This document shows, one piece after another, positions 48,170 through 57,576 of a stretch of DNA of 64,000 nucleotides (positions are counted from its first letter, which is position 1; every line of letters begins with the position of its first letter). A model generated the notes under the pieces. The model saw only the letters and a list, made by a program, of their open reading frames with translations, searched no databases and had not been told where the DNA came from. The stretch covers positions 1 to 64,000 of the IMG/VR virus record IMGVR_UViG_3300005253_002057. The stretch is one strand, 5' to 3'. This DNA comes from a virus. Both the position numbers and the translations under genes were made by a program.

Positions 48170-51100
48170 AGAATCAAATGGCTTTAGTACTTATAATAAT
48201 AGCAGTAGCTGTAGGACTGGTATCTTTAGGTGGGGGAATTACATCACTGGGTGTAGTTGCCCCAATCTCTTCTACAGGAGGTACAGCTCCTACACTTAGT
48301 ATAGCCGCTTGTCCTGATGGAGAAACTTATACCTTTGATTCAGGTACTAGCACCTGGACTTGTGGAAATGCTGGACATACTATACAAGATGAGGCTGTAA
48401 GTCTAGCTACAGAACCAACTCTAAACTTCACTGGAGCTGGTGTAGTCTGTGCGGATAATCCAGGTAATACTAGAACAGACTGTACTATAACAGGAGTAGC
48501 AGGTTCAGGAGTACAGCTAGACTTAGGTAATGATGATGTAATAGAATCCACAGGCATTACAGAAATAAATGTAGATAATGACACTAATTCTATATTTACA
48601 GAAACTCCAGCAGATCAACTATTAATAGATGCTAGTCTTAATTGGCCTATATCAGATGACGTAAGCTGTACAGACTGTCTAAATGCCACAGAGATAGAAG
48701 ATATCTATGTTCTTATTGTTGGAGACACAGTAACAGGGAATATAGACTTCGATGATGGAGTAGGGGAAAGTCCTCGTGTTCTCTTTTCCCCTCAAACAGG
48801 GACAGTCTGGGATATCTACGCAGAAGACGCAACAGATGACTTACAGATAGAAGTTACTACTGCTGTTGCTGAAGGTCTTGATATTGTAAACACTGGTGCA
48901 GGTATTGTAGTTTTAAGTCTTGATTCTTTAGCCACAGGTGGGGCTTCTGAATGTGTAGAGGCAGACACTAATGGAGTATTAGCTCTAGCTGGTTCTGCTT
49001 GTGCATCAGGAGGTGGAGATTCAATAGAAGTAGAGGACGGAGATAATACTGGTACCTTTTCTACTATTGATACTACAGCTAGATTTGAAGACTCAGCAGA
49101 TATTAACTTTTCTTTAGCAGATGGTGGGCCTGGAGGTCCTGACGATATCACTGGAACTGTTAGGGCAAATGCAGTAGCCCTAGCTACAGATACTACTGGT
49201 GCCTTTGTTGCTACAGTAGCAGATTCTGGAAACACTAATATAACAGTAGCAGGCTCAGGAGCTGAGAATGCTGCTGTTACTTTAGATGTTATAGACGTTA
49301 ACTGTACTAACTGTCTTGATGCCACTGAGATTGCAGATATCTATGTTCTAGTTGCCGGAGATGTTATGACAGGCAACCTAGATATGGATGATGGAACCAC
49401 AGATTCTCCTAGAATTCTCTTCACTGTTCAAACAGGTACAGTTTGGGATATCTATGCTGAAGACACAAGTGATGATCTTCAAATAGAAGTAACTACTGGA
49501 GTAGCTGAGAATCTAGATATAGTAAATACTGGTGCTGGAACTGTAGTTCTTACATTGGACTCACTTGCTACTGGTGGGGCTTCAGAGTGTGTTCAAACTG
49601 ATACAAATGGAGTCTTCTCTAATACAGGAGGAGCCTGTGGTGGGGGCAGTGTTGATCTTCAAGGAGCTTACGATAACGAAGTTAATCCAGCTCTTATTAC
49701 CCTTGATAATACTATAGGAGGTATTATCTTTGATGGCGATGCTGAGCTTTCTGACCCCACCTTTACAATTAGAGATGATGGAGGATCTGTAGGAATACTT
49801 ATAGATAATGATGATGAAGCAGGAAATGAGGCAAGTCCTCCTTTAAGAATAGCAAACTCAACAGCAGCTGCTGGAGACACACAGTTTTCTTTTATAGTTA
49901 CAGCAACAAGTGAGTTGGAGATAAGAGGAGATGATGACGCTGCAGACTTAACGATAGAAGCTGATGGGGATCTAGATCTGGCGGCCAATTTGACTTGCTC
50001 TAGTTGTATAGATCTAGGTGGAGAGTCAGCTGGGGCTTACGTGGCTACTGTAGCTGATTCTGGTAATACTAATATTACTGTAGCAGGCTCTGGAGGAGAA
50101 ACAGCAGCAGTTACTTTGGATGTAATAGGTGTTAACTGTACCGACTGTCTTGGAGCTACAGAGATAACTGATATATACGTCTTAGTTGCTGGCGATGTAA
50201 TGGCTGGTAACTTAGACTTTGATGATGGCACTACAGATTCTCCTAGGGTTCTATTTAGACCACAAACTGGAACTCTTTGGAATCTTTATGCAGCTGATTC
50301 TGATGATGATTTTCAAATTGAAGTAAATACTGCAGTAACAGAAGTAGTTGAGTTAACTAATTTAGGCATAGGAGACGTAGACCTAACTCTAGATGGGGAT
50401 ATAAACTGTACAAACTGCATAACTTTAGCCACTGAAACTGTAGGTGCATTCGTAAATGATATCACAGGTGGAGATGGAATATCCTCAACTGGTGGAGGTG
50501 CAGAAGACTCCACACCTACTATAGCAATAGACCTGACAGATGATGCAGATGGAACTAGTGCTACAACTGCAGCTGAAAGTGGGCTGGAGTTTCTTACCAG
50601 TGAGTTATCTTTACTTAGAGGTTGTTCCAACGGGGAGATACTAAAGTGGACTCTCGGAACTGAAGACTGGGGTTGTTCAGCAGATAGTACAGGAGGCTCC
50701 CCTACCTTTGATACTATAGCTTCAGGTACAAATACCACAGCTACAATGACCATAGACGAAGGGGCTGAGATTATTCTAGCAACGGGGGGAATAAATGAAG
50801 CTTCTGAAGTTCTTAATACTGTACATAATGACTCAGGTGCTACACTCTTCCAGTGTACAGCCGTTTACCTAAACGGGTTTGATATTCCAGCTGACCTTCC
50901 AGATGTTTTAATTGCTGATTCTGATGTCTCAGGAGCTGCTATAGGTCTAATATTTTCTGATGCAGTTACAGGGTCTGACGTTTTAATCGTAGTTTCAGGT
51001 CAGATGGATGACCTAGACACAGTAACGGGGGAAGGTTGGACTGTAGGAGATACATTATATCTCAATGACTCTGGTACTTCAGCCGATAATGATTGTGGTA

Positions 51101-53091
51101 ACACTTTAACCAATGTGCGCCCTGCCAACACTGATGACATAGTACAGGCTATAGCTAAAGTAGAAAGAGTTCATGCTACTAAAGGAAGATTAGAAGTCGT
51201 AGGTGCGGGTAGAGGAAATGATGTTCCTAATCTCCCTGACGATCAAGTTTGGGTAGGTAGTGCAACTAATGTAGCTACAGGAGTAACTGTTACTGACTCA
51301 GATGCAGCAACGGAGAAGCTTCAGTACGATCAAGCTACTAATACATTTATTACTGGAACTGATGATACTGTACCGAAAGCTGGGGACTTTGCTAATGCAA
51401 CCGATCTAGATCTTAATGGAGCTATCAATTGCACTGATTGCCTTAATGCTACAGAGATTGAAGACATCTACGTTCTTATAGCTGGAGATGTTATTGAAGG
51501 CGATCTGGATTTTGATGATGGAGTCACAGACTCTCCCAAGGTACTATTCAGAGTACAAACTGGTGTAGTTTGGAGCGTCTATGCTGAAGATGGGGCTGAT
51601 GATCTACAGTTTGAAGTTAACTCAGGTACTGCGGAGACTATAGACTTTATAAATCTTGGGGCTGGTGTCATAGACATTACTGTAGATGGAACTATTACTG
51701 GAACTACTGCAGTAGCTGGACCTAATGTTACTTCGGGAGCAGACCCAGGTCACACTCACACTGGAGGTTCTCTAGGTGGCATAGACATATCTGATGATAC
51801 GAATCTGACTTGTGGAACTAACTGTACCTTAACTGACGACGAGATTTCAGTAGATGATGTCTTCGTCTTAACAGCTGGTGATACGATAGCTGGTGATCTA
51901 TCGTTTGACGATGGGGTAGGTGATACACCAAAGCTTAACTTCACTCCAGCTACAGGCGATGTTTGGAATATCTATGTTGATGATGCTTCTGGTGATCTGC
52001 AGTTCGAAACTAATACAGGTGGGCAAACTAGTTTCGATTTTGTAAATCTTGGACTCGGTACTATGGCTCTGTTTCTTGATGGGGATATTGATGCTGGGAA
52101 TCCCAGTGGTGGCAATTCGACTATAAGGTCATCGTCGTTTCTTATTACATCGACATGGACTAACTTCGATGACCAGGGGGAGATTCGTCTTAGTGAGCCT
52201 GATGGAGCTGGCACAGAATACATATCAATACAGGCTCCAGCAACCTTAGCATCCAATAGACTGTGTGTTCTTGAGGATGATGCAACTCCTTTTGACCCTT
52301 GCGTCTCAGGTGCTGGCGGCGGAGATATAACAGCAGTAGGACCAGGATATTCTTCAGGAGCAGCCTTTACTGATACAGTAGTTTCTGTAGGTACAGAGAT
52401 GCTGGTTTGGGAAGGAACAGCTTCTGATGCTAATGAGCTAACAATTAGTGCACCTGCTAACCCTGCTGTAGATCAAAACTTTGCATTTCCTGACGATCAG
52501 CTGGCTGATGACGACTTAATTATTGCTAACGGGGCTGGTACCTTTGAGTACAAGGCTACTCCAGACTGCGATGCAACTAATATAAGTAGACTTCAGTATG
52601 ATACTACTACTAATCTCTTTATCTGTGACACAGATCCAGTAGCCGCAGGAGAGTACGCAGCCGCATCTATAGATGGAGATGATGTAAATAGTAATATAGC
52701 AGGAGCACATCTAACCTTAACAGCAGCAGCTCCTGATACTTTAGATCTAGATGTTGAAATATTCACTAATACTACGGGAATCTGGTTTGAAGATCCTACA
52801 GCTGCTGATGACTTTGAATCTATATGGGTAGTAAATGGATTCGCAGTAACTATAACAAAGATCTGGTGCGAGTCTGATCAGACTGTAAATATGGATCTAC
52901 AGATAGATGATGGTACACCAGCAGATGTCAATGGAACAGATCTTGTATGCGATGGAACACCTGCATTTGACGAAGCAATGGGCGGAGATGCCACTATGGC
53001 TGACGGAGATAGACTAGATCTTGTTATTACATCAGTGTCAGGAACTCCTACTTGGGTAAGTATTATGTGGACTTATACAAAGGATGACTAG
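48166..53091 (+). CDS. Giant membrane-anchored repetitive fibre protein
   Basis: 1641 residues. N-terminal signal-anchor helix (about 5-22), then a long beta-rich Asp/Thr/Gly region. A unit of about 85-100 residues recurs five times, starting near 48667, 49304, 50137, 51430 and 51811; its core reads C-T-x-C-L-x-A-T-E-I, DIYVLxAGD, DFDDGxxxSPR, QTGTVWxIYAED and DDLQIEV. Extra Cys pairs occur at 49990 and 50402. A different globular domain ends the protein. Looks like a host-binding fibre; shaft repeats suggest trimerisation. Gene length varies easily by recombination between repeats. Confidence 0.75.
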   Translation: MKNQMALVLIIIAVAVGLVSLGGGITSLGVVAPISSTGGTAPTLSIAACPDGETYTFDSGTSTWTCGNAGHTIQDEAVSLATEPTLNFTGAGVVCADNPGNTRTDCTITGVAGSGVQLDLGNDDVIESTGITEINVDNDTNSIFTETPADQLLIDASLNWPISDDVSCTDCLNATEIEDIYVLIVGDTVTGNIDFDDGVGESPRVLFSPQTGTVWDIYAEDATDDLQIEVTTAVAEGLDIVNTGAGIVVLSLDSLATGGASECVEADTNGVLALAGSACASGGGDSIEVEDGDNTGTFSTIDTTARFEDSADINFSLADGGPGGPDDITGTVRANAVALATDTTGAFVATVADSGNTNITVAGSGAENAAVTLDVIDVNCTNCLDATEIADIYVLVAGDVMTGNLDMDDGTTDSPRILFTVQTGTVWDIYAEDTSDDLQIEVTTGVAENLDIVNTGAGTVVLTLDSLATGGASECVQTDTNGVFSNTGGACGGGSVDLQGAYDNEVNPALITLDNTIGGIIFDGDAELSDPTFTIRDDGGSVGILIDNDDEAGNEASPPLRIANSTAAAGDTQFSFIVTATSELEIRGDDDAADLTIEADGDLDLAANLTCSSCIDLGGESAGAYVATVADSGNTNITVAGSGGETAAVTLDVIGVNCTDCLGATEITDIYVLVAGDVMAGNLDFDDGTTDSPRVLFRPQTGTLWNLYAADSDDDFQIEVNTAVTEVVELTNLGIGDVDLTLDGDINCTNCITLATETVGAFVNDITGGDGISSTGGGAEDSTPTIAIDLTDDADGTSATTAAESGLEFLTSELSLLRGCSNGEILKWTLGTEDWGCSADSTGGSPTFDTIASGTNTTATMTIDEGAEIILATGGINEASEVLNTVHNDSGATLFQCTAVYLNGFDIPADLPDVLIADSDVSGAAIGLIFSDAVTGSDVLIVVSGQMDDLDTVTGEGWTVGDTLYLNDSGTSADNDCGNTLTNVRPANTDDIVQAIAKVERVHATKGRLEVVGAGRGNDVPNLPDDQVWVGSATNVATGVTVTDSDAATEKLQYDQATNTFITGTDDTVPKAGDFANATDLDLNGAINCTDCLNATEIEDIYVLIAGDVIEGDLDFDDGVTDSPKVLFRVQTGVVWSVYAEDGADDLQFEVNSGTAETIDFINLGAGVIDITVDGTITGTTAVAGPNVTSGADPGHTHTGGSLGGIDISDDTNLTCGTNCTLTDDEISVDDVFVLTAGDTIAGDLSFDDGVGDTPKLNFTPATGDVWNIYVDDASGDLQFETNTGGQTSFDFVNLGLGTMALFLDGDIDAGNPSGGNSTIRSSSFLITSTWTNFDDQGEIRLSEPDGAGTEYISIQAPATLASNRLCVLEDDATPFDPCVSGAGGGDITAVGPGYSSGAAFTDTVVSVGTEMLVWEGTASDANELTISAPANPAVDQNFAFPDDQLADDDLIIANGAGTFEYKATPDCDATNISRLQYDTTTNLFICDTDPVAAGEYAAASIDGDDVNSNIAGAHLTLTAAAPDTLDLDVEIFTNTTGIWFEDPTAADDFESIWVVNGFAVTITKIWCESDQTVNMDLQIDDGTPADVNGTDLVCDGTPAFDEAMGGDATMADGDRLDLVITSVSGTPTWVSIMWTYTKDD

Positions 53092-54498
53092 ATGACTAGA
53101 TTGATTTTACTCGCAATTGCTCTCATTACTCTTGCCTTAACTGCAAATAGTGCTTCTGCATATGAGTCGATTCAAGCTCAAGCTAAGGTACCAGCTAATA
53201 TATGTCTCATTAATTGGGAGTGGGCAACAGAGGGAGACCTTTCATTCTGGCGCATTCCTAATGCTAGCAACGCTTTAGGTACGATTGACCTTCGTTCTAG
53301 GCCTCAGTACGAGCAGAAAGGAGGTCCTCCAGAAGGCTACGCTTTGGTATCTTACGATACTAGTGGACTATGCGTTGGGCCTACTATGCTCGTATCTCTC
53401 GGAAGTAGTCTTGATAGAGGTCTTCGCCCCGATGAGAAGATAGCCCTTGAGATAGGGATGGGTTATGAGTTAGGAGCAATCACTTCATTAACAACTAGAG
53501 ATGCTCTCTGGGAGATGTTTACTACCTTAAGTGATCCAACTGGACTAACTGGACCTAAGCCCGTTCGGAAGGAGAGCACAGGAGTTGTTCGGCTGATTCT
53601 GGGAGGCTATGGCGATATTCACTCTGAATCCTATAAAGATGATCCCATACACGTCGATAATATTATTGCAGTATTTCAAGCAGATTATCGACGCCATAAG
53701 ATTGATGGTATTACATCCTTAACGTCTCTCCAGAAATGGACTGGACATACTATGAAGTCCATTGAGGAAACCAGTGCATCGAAAGTCCTTCCTCCAGAGT
53801 ATGTTACTGATGGATCGAAGGATCCTAGTACGACAGCTGGAGATACCTTCGTAGAGGCAGGAGATACAGATCTTAGTGCTCATACTGCAACAGGACCTAA
53901 TGGAGGCTTCAGTTGGGATGATACCATAACTGGGGCTGGCGGAATGACTGTCATTGGCGCCAGCGATGATATTGATTCTGATAGTAATAGTACACAGGCT
54001 GCCAGAGCAGAGTCAGATTTATCTACAGATGATATGACGGTGATCTTCGATTGGGTTGCTGATGGTGGGGGTACAGGTAACTATCAAGGTGCTCTAGCCC
54101 GTCATAATAGCGCAAATCGTGAAGCCTATCTCGGGATCTATAAGCTATTCGATGGTTGGGAAGTCTATAGAATAAGTACAATTGGAGGATACACCCAACT
54201 CGGTGCAGATTTAAGTGCTGCTGATGTGCCAGACTCTACCTTACAGCTAAAGGTTGATGGCAGTAGTATTGAGCTCTTTAGAGATGGTGTAAGCCAAGGT
54301 ACGCGTACAGATACGAACATAACAGGCAATCTGAGATCTGGTATTGAAATGTCTGAGACCGGATTTACTATGGACAATTTCGAAGCAGTGGATCTTGGGG
54401 TCGCTGCGCCTAGAAGAGTAATAAGATTAACTAAACTTTATAACGATTACTTAGAGAGACACATACAAAGAATCAGGGAACTTATAAAGCCCTCTTAA
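53092..54498 (+). CDS. Secreted or virion protein with LamG-like C-terminus
   Basis: 468 residues. Signal peptide (about 4-23, ending SASA), an N-terminal domain of about 200 residues without recognised family, then a concanavalin/LamG-like beta sandwich (about 250-435; NREAYLGIYKLFDGWEVYRI) and a basic helical tail. The ATG follows the fibre stop by 0 nt, so the two are co-expressed and may form one appendage. Confidence 0.7.
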   Translation: MTRLILLAIALITLALTANSASAYESIQAQAKVPANICLINWEWATEGDLSFWRIPNASNALGTIDLRSRPQYEQKGGPPEGYALVSYDTSGLCVGPTMLVSLGSSLDRGLRPDEKIALEIGMGYELGAITSLTTRDALWEMFTTLSDPTGLTGPKPVRKESTGVVRLILGGYGDIHSESYKDDPIHVDNIIAVFQADYRRHKIDGITSLTSLQKWTGHTMKSIEETSASKVLPPEYVTDGSKDPSTTAGDTFVEAGDTDLSAHTATGPNGGFSWDDTITGAGGMTVIGASDDIDSDSNSTQAARAESDLSTDDMTVIFDWVADGGGTGNYQGALARHNSANREAYLGIYKLFDGWEVYRISTIGGYTQLGADLSAADVPDSTLQLKVDGSSIELFRDGVSQGTRTDTNITGNLRSGIEMSETGFTMDNFEAVDLGVAAPRRVIRLTKLYNDYLERHIQRIRELIKPS

Positions 54499-54512
54499 TG
54501 AACAAGGTATCA
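54496..54512 (+). repeat. Recurring intergenic motif, variant copy 3
   Basis: TAATGAACAAGGTATCA; differs from the copies at 34891 and 44889 at two positions within the first 16. As in copy 2, TAA is the stop codon of the preceding long gene. Confidence 0.45.
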
Positions 54513-54556
54513 TAACAGGCTAGAATGCTGATAAACTGACCAAGGAGAGATGTAAC

Positions 54557-54817
54557 ATGGTCGAAGCAATCAGTACTACTGGAAAAGTAAAAGCAGAAGC
54601 TAAGGTGGCTAGACACACAGTAGGAGACGTAGTTAGGGCCAGAAATCTTAGAGTAGGTGATGTAGTAAGTGTAATAGATACTAACTACAAGTTCCAAGTA
54701 GTTACCAAGACCTTCTTTGAGATAATAGCAGTACCTATTATCGAAAAGCAAACTGACCACAGACATCGAATTCAGTTACTAAGCTTTACACAAGTTGTGT
54801 TACTAGAGAGACTCTAA
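54557..54817 (+). CDS. Small beta-rich protein
   Basis: 86 residues with KFQVVTKTFFEIIAVPIIEK and a C-terminal QLLSFTQVVLLERL. AAGGAGAGATGTAAC precedes the ATG. Abuts the next gene. No family recognised. Confidence 0.65.
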   Translation: MVEAISTTGKVKAEAKVARHTVGDVVRARNLRVGDVVSVIDTNYKFQVVTKTFFEIIAVPIIEKQTDHRHRIQLLSFTQVVLLERL

Positions 54818-56305
54818 ATGGCTATACAGATAGTCCTTCCAAGACAAGTAGTATTTACTATTGAGTCTAATAAAGGGCTAATACAACAGTTCGAGAAAGC
54901 TGGGCGCCCTGAGTTCGCAGAGCCTTTTCTTGATGCTATAGAAGAAAATCCTAATGCTCAATCATTCATCGTAGAACTTGAGCCAACTATGGTTCTAAGA
55001 CTAAGAGACTTTCTATCCTCTAGAAGGTCTGAATCTTTTACAGTTCTCAAGACTGCACTCAAAAGTCTAGAAGCAGGGGCAAAGCCCATAAGGCAACAAG
55101 ATGTTCTTAGAGTGGCACTTGCTCAATTAGGATTTAATAGACTCGAGCAGATACAGTCAGAAGCTGATAGGGAACAATTAGCCATAGCCTTATCTAATCA
55201 AGGGGCTAAGCCACAACAAGTTACTAGAGCGCTGCAAAGGGCAGTGCAGAGAACTAGGCTCAAAGGAGACACAGATTCTAGGCAAAATATAATAGCTATA
55301 GCTAGATCCTTAAGAACCTTTGAGATAATTGGTCGAGAAGCTAAAGGACAAACTAGCCTTTTTCCTTCGTCAGAAAGAGCTGCTTCCAGACCCTTGATAG
55401 CGCCTGAAGTAGCTTCAGCCTTTACTAGTAAGAAGGATCGTCTACAGTCTATATTCGATCAAAAGCGTGCCGAATTTGCTGGAAGAACAGCTGGAATAAT
55501 AGAAGGAGCCATATCACAGTCTGAGAGAGAAGTTAGAAGAGCGGGAAAAGCCACTGCTAGAGGAGCTGGAAAAGGAGCTCTAATAGCAGGTAAAGGTGTG
55601 CTTATAGGTAGTAAAGCAGCTGTTAGAGTAGGATTACCTGCAGCAAAAAGAGGGGCTAGAAAAGGGCATGCTCTAGCCAGACAAGCTGCTGCTGCTACAA
55701 GACCTCAATTAGCCCTAGCTGCAAAATTTACGAGGGAAGAAGCTATACCAGCCGCTAAACAAGTAGCTAGTGATATAGCCACTACTATAGCAACTTCTAC
55801 ATCCATAGCTGCTGATAGGGCCATAACAAAGGCAAGAGAGATCGGAAGAGGAATACAGTCAAGGGACAGAATAGCCATAGGTAGATTCCAAGCAGTAGAA
55901 GCAGGAAGAGAAGATAAAGCTACTAAAATTGCTAATCTTCTGTTTGAAGTAGGTATAGGGCCTAAAGAATGGAATCCCCTTAAGCCAGAAGAAAGAAGTA
56001 AATTACTTAAAGAAGCTGTTACAGATGAGGAGTTTATACAGTTAACAAGACTTATAGACTTCCGCTTCAGTATTCCTTTTTCCCCCTTAACTAGAATAGA
56101 AGAACTTAATATACCAGAGCCAATACAAGTAGAGCCTAGTAAGACTCCTTCTAGATTAGCAGTAGGAGAGAGGCCTAGTCCTAGCTTAATAAAAGAGGCT
56201 AAGGAAAGAGCTCTGGAACTTGGAGCTTCTGAAGAGGTATCTGATAGTCTTGTAGCCTTTAATCAAGGCGTAAAAGAAAGACTAGAAAAGTTGGCAGAAA
56301 AGTAA
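54818..56305 (+). CDS. Arg/Ala-rich protein, second of the basic virion-type proteins
   Basis: 495 residues. Helical N-terminal half, then a highly basic Ala/Gly/Arg block at about 225-300 (RAGKATARGAGKGALIAGKG) like the core of the 970-residue protein at 35585, then a charged C-terminus. No membrane segment is certain. Probably binds nucleic acid in the particle (inference). Confidence 0.7.
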   Translation: MAIQIVLPRQVVFTIESNKGLIQQFEKAGRPEFAEPFLDAIEENPNAQSFIVELEPTMVLRLRDFLSSRRSESFTVLKTALKSLEAGAKPIRQQDVLRVALAQLGFNRLEQIQSEADREQLAIALSNQGAKPQQVTRALQRAVQRTRLKGDTDSRQNIIAIARSLRTFEIIGREAKGQTSLFPSSERAASRPLIAPEVASAFTSKKDRLQSIFDQKRAEFAGRTAGIIEGAISQSEREVRRAGKATARGAGKGALIAGKGVLIGSKAAVRVGLPAAKRGARKGHALARQAAAATRPQLALAAKFTREEAIPAAKQVASDIATTIATSTSIAADRAITKAREIGRGIQSRDRIAIGRFQAVEAGREDKATKIANLLFEVGIGPKEWNPLKPEERSKLLKEAVTDEEFIQLTRLIDFRFSIPFSPLTRIEELNIPEPIQVEPSKTPSRLAVGERPSPSLIKEAKERALELGASEEVSDSLVAFNQGVKERLEKLAEK

Positions 56306-56868
56306 TGGCCAGACGATTTAGAAACTTTGAGCGAAGTGGAAGAGTATTTTCCTTTGAACCTGGAGTAAAGGAAAGAAAAGGCAAGGGTGCCTTAGCCAGT
56401 ATTCGTATTACTCAATCTCAGCTTACTAATAGATACAGGCTAGAAAAAGAAGAATTTGGAAGAGCTGGTTCTGGTTTAACTGAGTTAATAAAGTTAGCCC
56501 TTTTTGACAAAGCTGGGGGGCTAGCACCAATTGATGAAGTATTTGTAGAAGAACCTGCAGATATAATTCTACGATTGCAAGAGGCCAATGACTTCGCCCA
56601 GGCTCAACCAGATCTAATTCAGGAAGAGAAACGAATAAGAAGTTTACCAGTAAGAAAGACTGGTAGAGTTATTGAGACCCTAGGAAGTAACCCCAGCCAA
56701 GCGACTTTGGAGCAATTCAAGAAACAAAAGCTTTCTAGTAGACCAGATCTCCGAGCAAGACAGCTTCAAATCAGAGCCAGAGTAGCAAAGCTTGCAGAAC
56801 GAGAGAGACGAGAAGCCTTAACCAATCCCAGGCTCAAAAGAATACTAGAGGCTCAGCAAGATGGCTAG
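56305..56868 (+). CDS. Basic hypothetical protein
   Basis: 187 residues, rich in Arg/Lys/Gln, helical C-terminus (RARQLQIRARVAKLAERERR). Coupled to the previous gene by TAATG. No family recognised. Confidence 0.65.
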   Translation: MARRFRNFERSGRVFSFEPGVKERKGKGALASIRITQSQLTNRYRLEKEEFGRAGSGLTELIKLALFDKAGGLAPIDEVFVEEPADIILRLQEANDFAQAQPDLIQEEKRIRSLPVRKTGRVIETLGSNPSQATLEQFKKQKLSSRPDLRARQLQIRARVAKLAERERREALTNPRLKRILEAQQDG

Positions 56869-57097
56869 ATTTCTTAAGGTCCCAGGTAGAAATAGGGGAG
56901 TAGTAATCAATACCAGCATACCTATAGGACTGGATGAAGATACTGCTGAGCAACTACGTAATCTCATAACAAAGAATGATGGAACTATATTAGGTGTTGT
57001 AGAAAGTGGTGGAGGATTAGTTATTCAAAGCAGCTTTCCTGATAGTTCTAGTGCCAACGCCTTCGTATTAGAAGCAGAAGAGTTTGGATTAGGGTAA
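56861..57097 (+). CDS. Small alpha/beta protein
   Basis: 78 residues; RNRGVVINTSIPIGLDEDTA and GGGLVIQSSFPDSSSANAF suggest a compact alpha/beta fold. Overlaps neighbours at both ends. No family recognised. Confidence 0.6.
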   Translation: MARFLKVPGRNRGVVINTSIPIGLDEDTAEQLRNLITKNDGTILGVVESGGGLVIQSSFPDSSSANAFVLEAEEFGLG

Positions 57098-57306
57098 TGT
57101 TTAAGTTTAATGATGCAGAAACAGTTTCAGCCACAGGCTTCGCAGACGCAGTTATGATAAGAGATTTAAGAGGTGAGCTTAACCTAGAAATTGGGGAGAC
57201 CTTTTCTATGAGTCAAGCCATGACTGCTCTCCAGTCAATAATAGGGTTTCGTGCAAAGAATACATTCAACAGCCTACTCCGCTCCAATCTCATAATAGAA
57301 GTTTAA
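57097..57306 (+). CDS. Small winged-helix-like protein
   Basis: 69 residues. IGETFSMSQAMTALQSIIG then AKNTFNSLLRSNLIIEV gives helix-turn-helix plus wing order; the ending resembles those of several other small right-arm proteins. TAATG coupling. Confidence 0.6.
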   Translation: MFKFNDAETVSATGFADAVMIRDLRGELNLEIGETFSMSQAMTALQSIIGFRAKNTFNSLLRSNLIIEV

Positions 57307-57342
57307 CAGACCATCAACTTTATGAAAGGAGGTCCCGCTTAA

Positions 57343-57453
57343 ATGATTCTATCAAGAGTCTGGTCACTTCACACCAAGATGAAGGGTAAGAGAATTAAGT
57401 CTCACAAACACCCTCATGGCGGCTCGAAGCGCAAAAAGCGTAGGAAGAAGTAA
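57343..57453 (+). CDS. 36-residue protamine-like peptide
   Basis: Begins MILSRVWSLHTKMKGKRIKS and ends GSKRKKRRKK; more than 40 percent Lys/Arg/His. A textbook AGGAGGT lies 9 nt before the ATG, one of the strongest ribosome sites in the window, so high expression is likely. Probably a DNA-condensing virion component (inference). Confidence 0.65.
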   Translation: MILSRVWSLHTKMKGKRIKSHKHPHGGSKRKKRRKK

Positions 57454-57482
57454 GCAGGGTTTACGAGCGTTTTGAAAGCGCC

Positions 57483-57546
57483 GTAGGCACCGCCTACATT
57501 GAAGGGAGAGGTACCTTTATAAGGTTGCTTGAAACGTCTTATAAAG
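57483..57546 (+). other. Two perfect hairpins in the gap before a basic mini-gene
   Basis: GTAGGC-ACC-GCCTAC (57483-57497) and CTTTATAAG-N14-CTTATAAAG (57515-57546). Both stems are perfect. The gap (57454-57576) otherwise shows no gene; a GGGAGGG ribosome-like site at its end precedes a five-codon frame. May be a structured leader or processing site. Confidence 0.5.
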
Positions 57547-57576
57547 GCTACTAGGGAGGGACTGAAATGGACTCAT

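Noticed and set aside
48816-49325. 169-codon antisense frame in the giant fibre gene (and similar ones at 50313 and 51972)
   Set aside because: Arises from the repeat units read in reverse; no start signal, and the plus-strand frame is continuous and repeat-conserved.
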